A stretch of 64,000 nucleotides of DNA. Source: an uncultured Bacteroides sp. (GTDB lineage Bacteria > Bacteroidota > Bacteroidia > Bacteroidales > Bacteroidaceae). The position numbers were made by a program, and so were the translations under genes. Under the pieces are notes generated by a model. The model saw only the letters and a program-made list of their open reading frames with translations, was not told where the DNA came from and ran no database searches. The DNA is taken from the NCBI GenBank assembly GCA_900766005.1, contig CAAFTU010000042.1:32207-96206 (forward strand), in the 5' to 3' direction. Positions 61,445 to 64,000 of the stretch are shown in pieces. Within the stretch, counting starts at the first letter, position 1. Every line of letters starts with the position of its first letter.

Positions 61445-63673
61445 TTACATGCGTTCGTGGAAGCTGCGGCTGATTACTTCCAGCTGGTGTTCACGGCTCA
61501 GCTTAACGAAGTTAACTGCATAACCAGAAACACGGATAGTCAGCTGCGGATACTTTTCCGGATGTTCCATTGCATCATACAGCATTTCACGATTCAACAC
61601 GTTAACGTTCAAGTGGTGAGCACCTTTCGTAAAGTAGCCGTCCATCATCGTTACCAGATTTTCCACACGGTCTTCATCAGTTGCACCCAGTGATTTCGGA
61701 ACAATGGAGAACGTGTTGCTGATACCGTCTTGTGAGTCGCGGTAGCGCAGTTTGGCTACAGAACTCAATGAAGCGATGGCACCATTCTTGTCACGTCCGT
61801 GCATCGGATTGGCACCCGGAGCAAAGGCAACACCTTTGGCACGTCCGTCGGGAGTCGCTCCAGTCTTCTTTCCATACATCACATTCGATGTGATAGTGAG
61901 CAGAGAAAGAGTAGGACGAGCGTTCTTGTAAATCGGCAATTTCTTCAATTCTTCGCTGAAGTAATATACGAGGTCTACACCTAAGTGGTCTACCTTATCG
62001 TTGTCGTTACCGAAGCAAGGGAATTCACCTTCGATGTCGAAGCCTTCAGTCAGGCCGATTTCGTTGCGGCGAGCCGTAACCTTAGCATACTTGATAGCAG
62101 AGAGCGAGTCGAGAGCGATAGACAGTCCGGCTACACCATATGCCAGGTTGATATGCGGATTGGTATCGATGAGGGCCATTTGAGCCTTTTCATAATAATA
62201 CTTATCGTGCATATAGTGAATGATGTTCATGGCTTCGTTGTACACGCGGGCAATCTCTTTCAGCACCTTCTTGTAGTTGTTCATCACTTCTTCGAAGTTG
62301 AGCACATCGCTGGTCAGCACCGGAATGTCTTTTACCATCACCGTACCTGTGTTTTCGCAACGACCGCCGTTGATGGCCAGAAGCAATGCTTTTGCCAAGT
62401 TGCAGCGGGCACCGAAGAACTGGATTTGCTTTCCGATTTCCTGGTAAGATACGCAGCAAGCAATACCATAGTCATCCGACTGGCGAACTTCACGCATCAG
62501 ATCGTCGTTTTCATATTGGATAGAAGACGTGTCGATGGATACCTTAGCGCAGAAATCCTTGAAACCTTCCGGCAATTCCGGACTCCAAAGTACTGTCAAG
62601 TTGGGTTCTGGAGAAGGACCGAGGTTGTACAATGTCTGCAAGAAACGGAAAGAAGTCTTTGTCACTTTCGTGCGACCGTCGTTGAAACGTCCACCCAGCG
62701 ATTCAGTTACCCATGTCGGGTCGCCGGCGAAGATGTCGTTATACGACTGCATGCGCAAGTGACGTACCATACGCAGTTTGATGACAAACTGGTCGATCAA
62801 TTCCTGAGCAAATGACTCTGTGATTGTGCCTTTGCTCAATTCATATTCCAAATAGATATCCAGGAATGAAGAAACGTTACCCAGTGACATGGCAGCTCCG
62901 TCTTGTTCTTTGACTGCAGCCAGATAAGCCATGTACACCCATTGTACAGCTTCCTGTGCTGTGTAAGCCGGGCGGCTCAGATCGAGACCGTAGTATTCAC
63001 CCAACACTTTCATTTCATTCAGAGCCTTGATTTGTTCAGCCACTTCTTCGCGCAAGCGGATGCGAGCTTCTGTCATCGGGCCTGTCAAACCACGCAAGTC
63101 TTCTTTCTTGGCAGCAATCAAGCGGTCGATACCATAAAGAGCCATACGACGATAGTCACCGATCACACGTCCGCGGGCATAGTTGTCAGGAAGACCTGTC
63201 AAGAATCCCAAAGAACGGAAAGAACGGATTTCTTCTGTATAAGCATCGAACACACCGTCGTTGTGTGTCTTGCGGTAGTGAGTAAAGATATCTTTTACGC
63301 GTTCATCTACTTCAACGCCATTCTCGCGACAAGCCTTTTCTACTACTTTGATGCCGCCAAACGGCTTGATGGCACGTTTCAGCAGTTCGTCAGTTTGCAG
63401 ACCGACAATCAGTTCGTTTTCCTTGTCGATGTATCCGGCTTTGTGTGATGTGATGGTAGAAACGGTTACGTTATCCAGAGAGCGAATGCCATTATTTGCT
63501 CTTTCTTCTGCCAAAGCTTCCAGGCAGCGGTTCCATACAGCTTTTGTACGTTCTGTAGGTCCTTCCAAGAATGAAGCATCTCCATAATAGGGAGTAATGT
63601 TATTACTTACGAAATCTCTTACATTGATTTCGCTGCTCCAAAGACCGTCTTTAAAGATCTTGTTTAATTCCAT
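61445..63673 (-). CDS. pflB: Formate C-acetyltransferase (pyruvate formate-lyase)
   Basis: A 742-residue enzyme that converts pyruvate and CoA to acetyl-CoA and formate in anaerobic growth. Adjacent active-site cysteines are Cys406-Cys407 in GIACCVSYQEIG; the glycyl radical site is Gly717 in RVSGYAVNF near the C-terminus. Full length. A TATCTTTG -7 box lies at 63722-63729 on the minus strand, about 50 bp upstream. Confidence 0.97.
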   Translation of the reverse strand: MELNKIFKDGLWSSEINVRDFVSNNITPYYGDASFLEGPTERTKAVWNRCLEALAEERANNGIRSLDNVTVSTITSHKAGYIDKENELIVGLQTDELLKRAIKPFGGIKVVEKACRENGVEVDERVKDIFTHYRKTHNDGVFDAYTEEIRSFRSLGFLTGLPDNYARGRVIGDYRRMALYGIDRLIAAKKEDLRGLTGPMTEARIRLREEVAEQIKALNEMKVLGEYYGLDLSRPAYTAQEAVQWVYMAYLAAVKEQDGAAMSLGNVSSFLDIYLEYELSKGTITESFAQELIDQFVIKLRMVRHLRMQSYNDIFAGDPTWVTESLGGRFNDGRTKVTKTSFRFLQTLYNLGPSPEPNLTVLWSPELPEGFKDFCAKVSIDTSSIQYENDDLMREVRQSDDYGIACCVSYQEIGKQIQFFGARCNLAKALLLAINGGRCENTGTVMVKDIPVLTSDVLNFEEVMNNYKKVLKEIARVYNEAMNIIHYMHDKYYYEKAQMALIDTNPHINLAYGVAGLSIALDSLSAIKYAKVTARRNEIGLTEGFDIEGEFPCFGNDNDKVDHLGVDLVYYFSEELKKLPIYKNARPTLSLLTITSNVMYGKKTGATPDGRAKGVAFAPGANPMHGRDKNGAIASLSSVAKLRYRDSQDGISNTFSIVPKSLGATDEDRVENLVTMMDGYFTKGAHHLNVNVLNREMLYDAMEHPEKYPQLTIRVSGYAVNFVKLSREHQLEVISRSFHERM

Positions 63674-63721
63674 AAATGAAAAAAATTAGAGGTTATAGTT
63701 ATCCTTATTCTTTAGAGCGCA

Positions 63722-63729
63722 CAAAGATA
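63722..63729 (-). promoter_or_regulatory. -7 element of the pflBA operon
   Basis: TATCTTTG on the minus strand. A TTG lies 23 nt further up, longer than the usual spacing. Confidence 0.5.
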
Positions 63730-63842
63730 GTATCATTTTTTAATTTTATAGACAAGTTGTGTCCATTTTTGTGTCATCTAGCATAAAATACCTACTATTA
63801 GGTAGCGTAGAAATATTTTTTTTGAAAAAAAATCCGCAAATG

Positions 63843-63873
63843 TTTGGAAGTATAAAAAAAGTTCGTACCTTTG
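63843..63873 (+). promoter_or_regulatory. Promoter of tRNA-Ser
   Basis: TTTG (63843-63846), 19-nt spacer, TACCTTTG (63866-63873): a perfect match to the Bacteroidetes consensus. Confidence 0.8.
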
Positions 63874-63912
63874 CACCGCTTTCGAAAGGAAACGCTTCTG
63901 AAAAGAAGTTAT

Positions 63913-63997
63913 GGAGAGGTGGCAGAGTGGTCGATTGCGGCGGTCTTGAAAACCGTTGTACCGCGAGGTACCCGGGGTTCGAATCCCTGTCTCTCCG
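63913..63997 (+). tRNA. tRNA-Ser(UGA)
   Basis: Acceptor stem GGAGAGG with TCTCTCC, long variable arm (TACCGCGAGGTA), T arm GGGGTTCGAATCCC, anticodon TGA at 63947-63949 in a CTTGAAA loop. The 3' CCA is not encoded: CAA follows the discriminator G. About 85 nt, fitting a class II tRNA; reads UCA codons. Confidence 0.92.
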
Positions 63998-64000
63998 CAA

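Noticed and set aside
63746..64000. Minus-strand protein gene at the window end
   Set aside because: It is the reverse complement of the tRNA-Ser gene and its promoter.

Overview
The window reads as a chromosomal segment of a gut Bacteroides. Supporting signs are: promoters of the Bacteroidetes type (TTTG or TTG, 19-21 nt, then TAnnTTTG) in front of many genes; a SusC/SusD pair; a hybrid two-component system; a DUF3276 Pur-alpha-like protein; a fused-length NusB; and many lipoproteins. It opens inside an IscU-like gene and closes on a tRNA-Ser(UGA) gene that lies almost wholly in the window.

Layout. 0-1.7 kb: an IscU-like protein followed by a GGGtGRT-motif protein. 1.7-5.7 kb: an AT-rich, decayed accessory strip. 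It holds one intact secreted hypothetical gene, a broken M23-peptidase lipoprotein gene, an IS4-type transposase relic and a frameshifted, truncated polyvalent-kinase relic. It is bracketed by arrays of short palindromes spaced 22-23 bp apart. 5.8-28.4 kb: core genes. These are a PurF-like protein, pepT, gcvT, a CPA2 antiporter, hslR-pth-rplY, DUF3276, nusB-yajC-ybbR-coaE-DUF5606, clpB, a LysR regulator, ppk1-ppx, DUF4250, yccF, and an ECF sigma factor with two envelope proteins. 28.5-53.1 kb: a heparin/heparan sulfate utilisation locus on the minus strand. 53.3-60.5 kb: a TrpB2-type protein, a TrkH/TrkA potassium uptake pair, a small lipoprotein, a PL13 heparinase I and an acyltransferase. 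60.7-63.7 kb: pflA and pflB.

The heparin locus matches, gene for gene, the family order I recall for the B. thetaiotaomicron heparin/HS PUL (BT4652-BT4663, with PL13 BT4675 as an outlier). Surface lyase (PL12 lipoprotein), glycan-binding protein and SusC/D capture and import the chains. Periplasmic PL12, PL15 and PL13 lyases, a GH88 unsaturated glucuronidase and a serine-type 6-O-sulfatase take the oligosaccharides apart. A ROK kinase handles the freed sugar. The HTCS senses the breakdown product. Two long promoter regions of the locus (upstream of the first PL12 gene and of GH88) share two sequence boxes, and a related box precedes the distant PL13 gene, so I propose these as HTCS sites. No N-sulfamidase, 2-O-sulfatase or sulfatase-maturating enzyme is visible here; the DUF3604 protein has no assigned step.

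The least explained structure is the set of three intergenic arrays (about 1985-2065, 5139-5328 and 48793-48988). Each unit is a 12-13 nt palindrome or mini-hairpin followed by a 9-10 nt variable spacer. They are not CRISPRs, and I do not recognise them as a described element.
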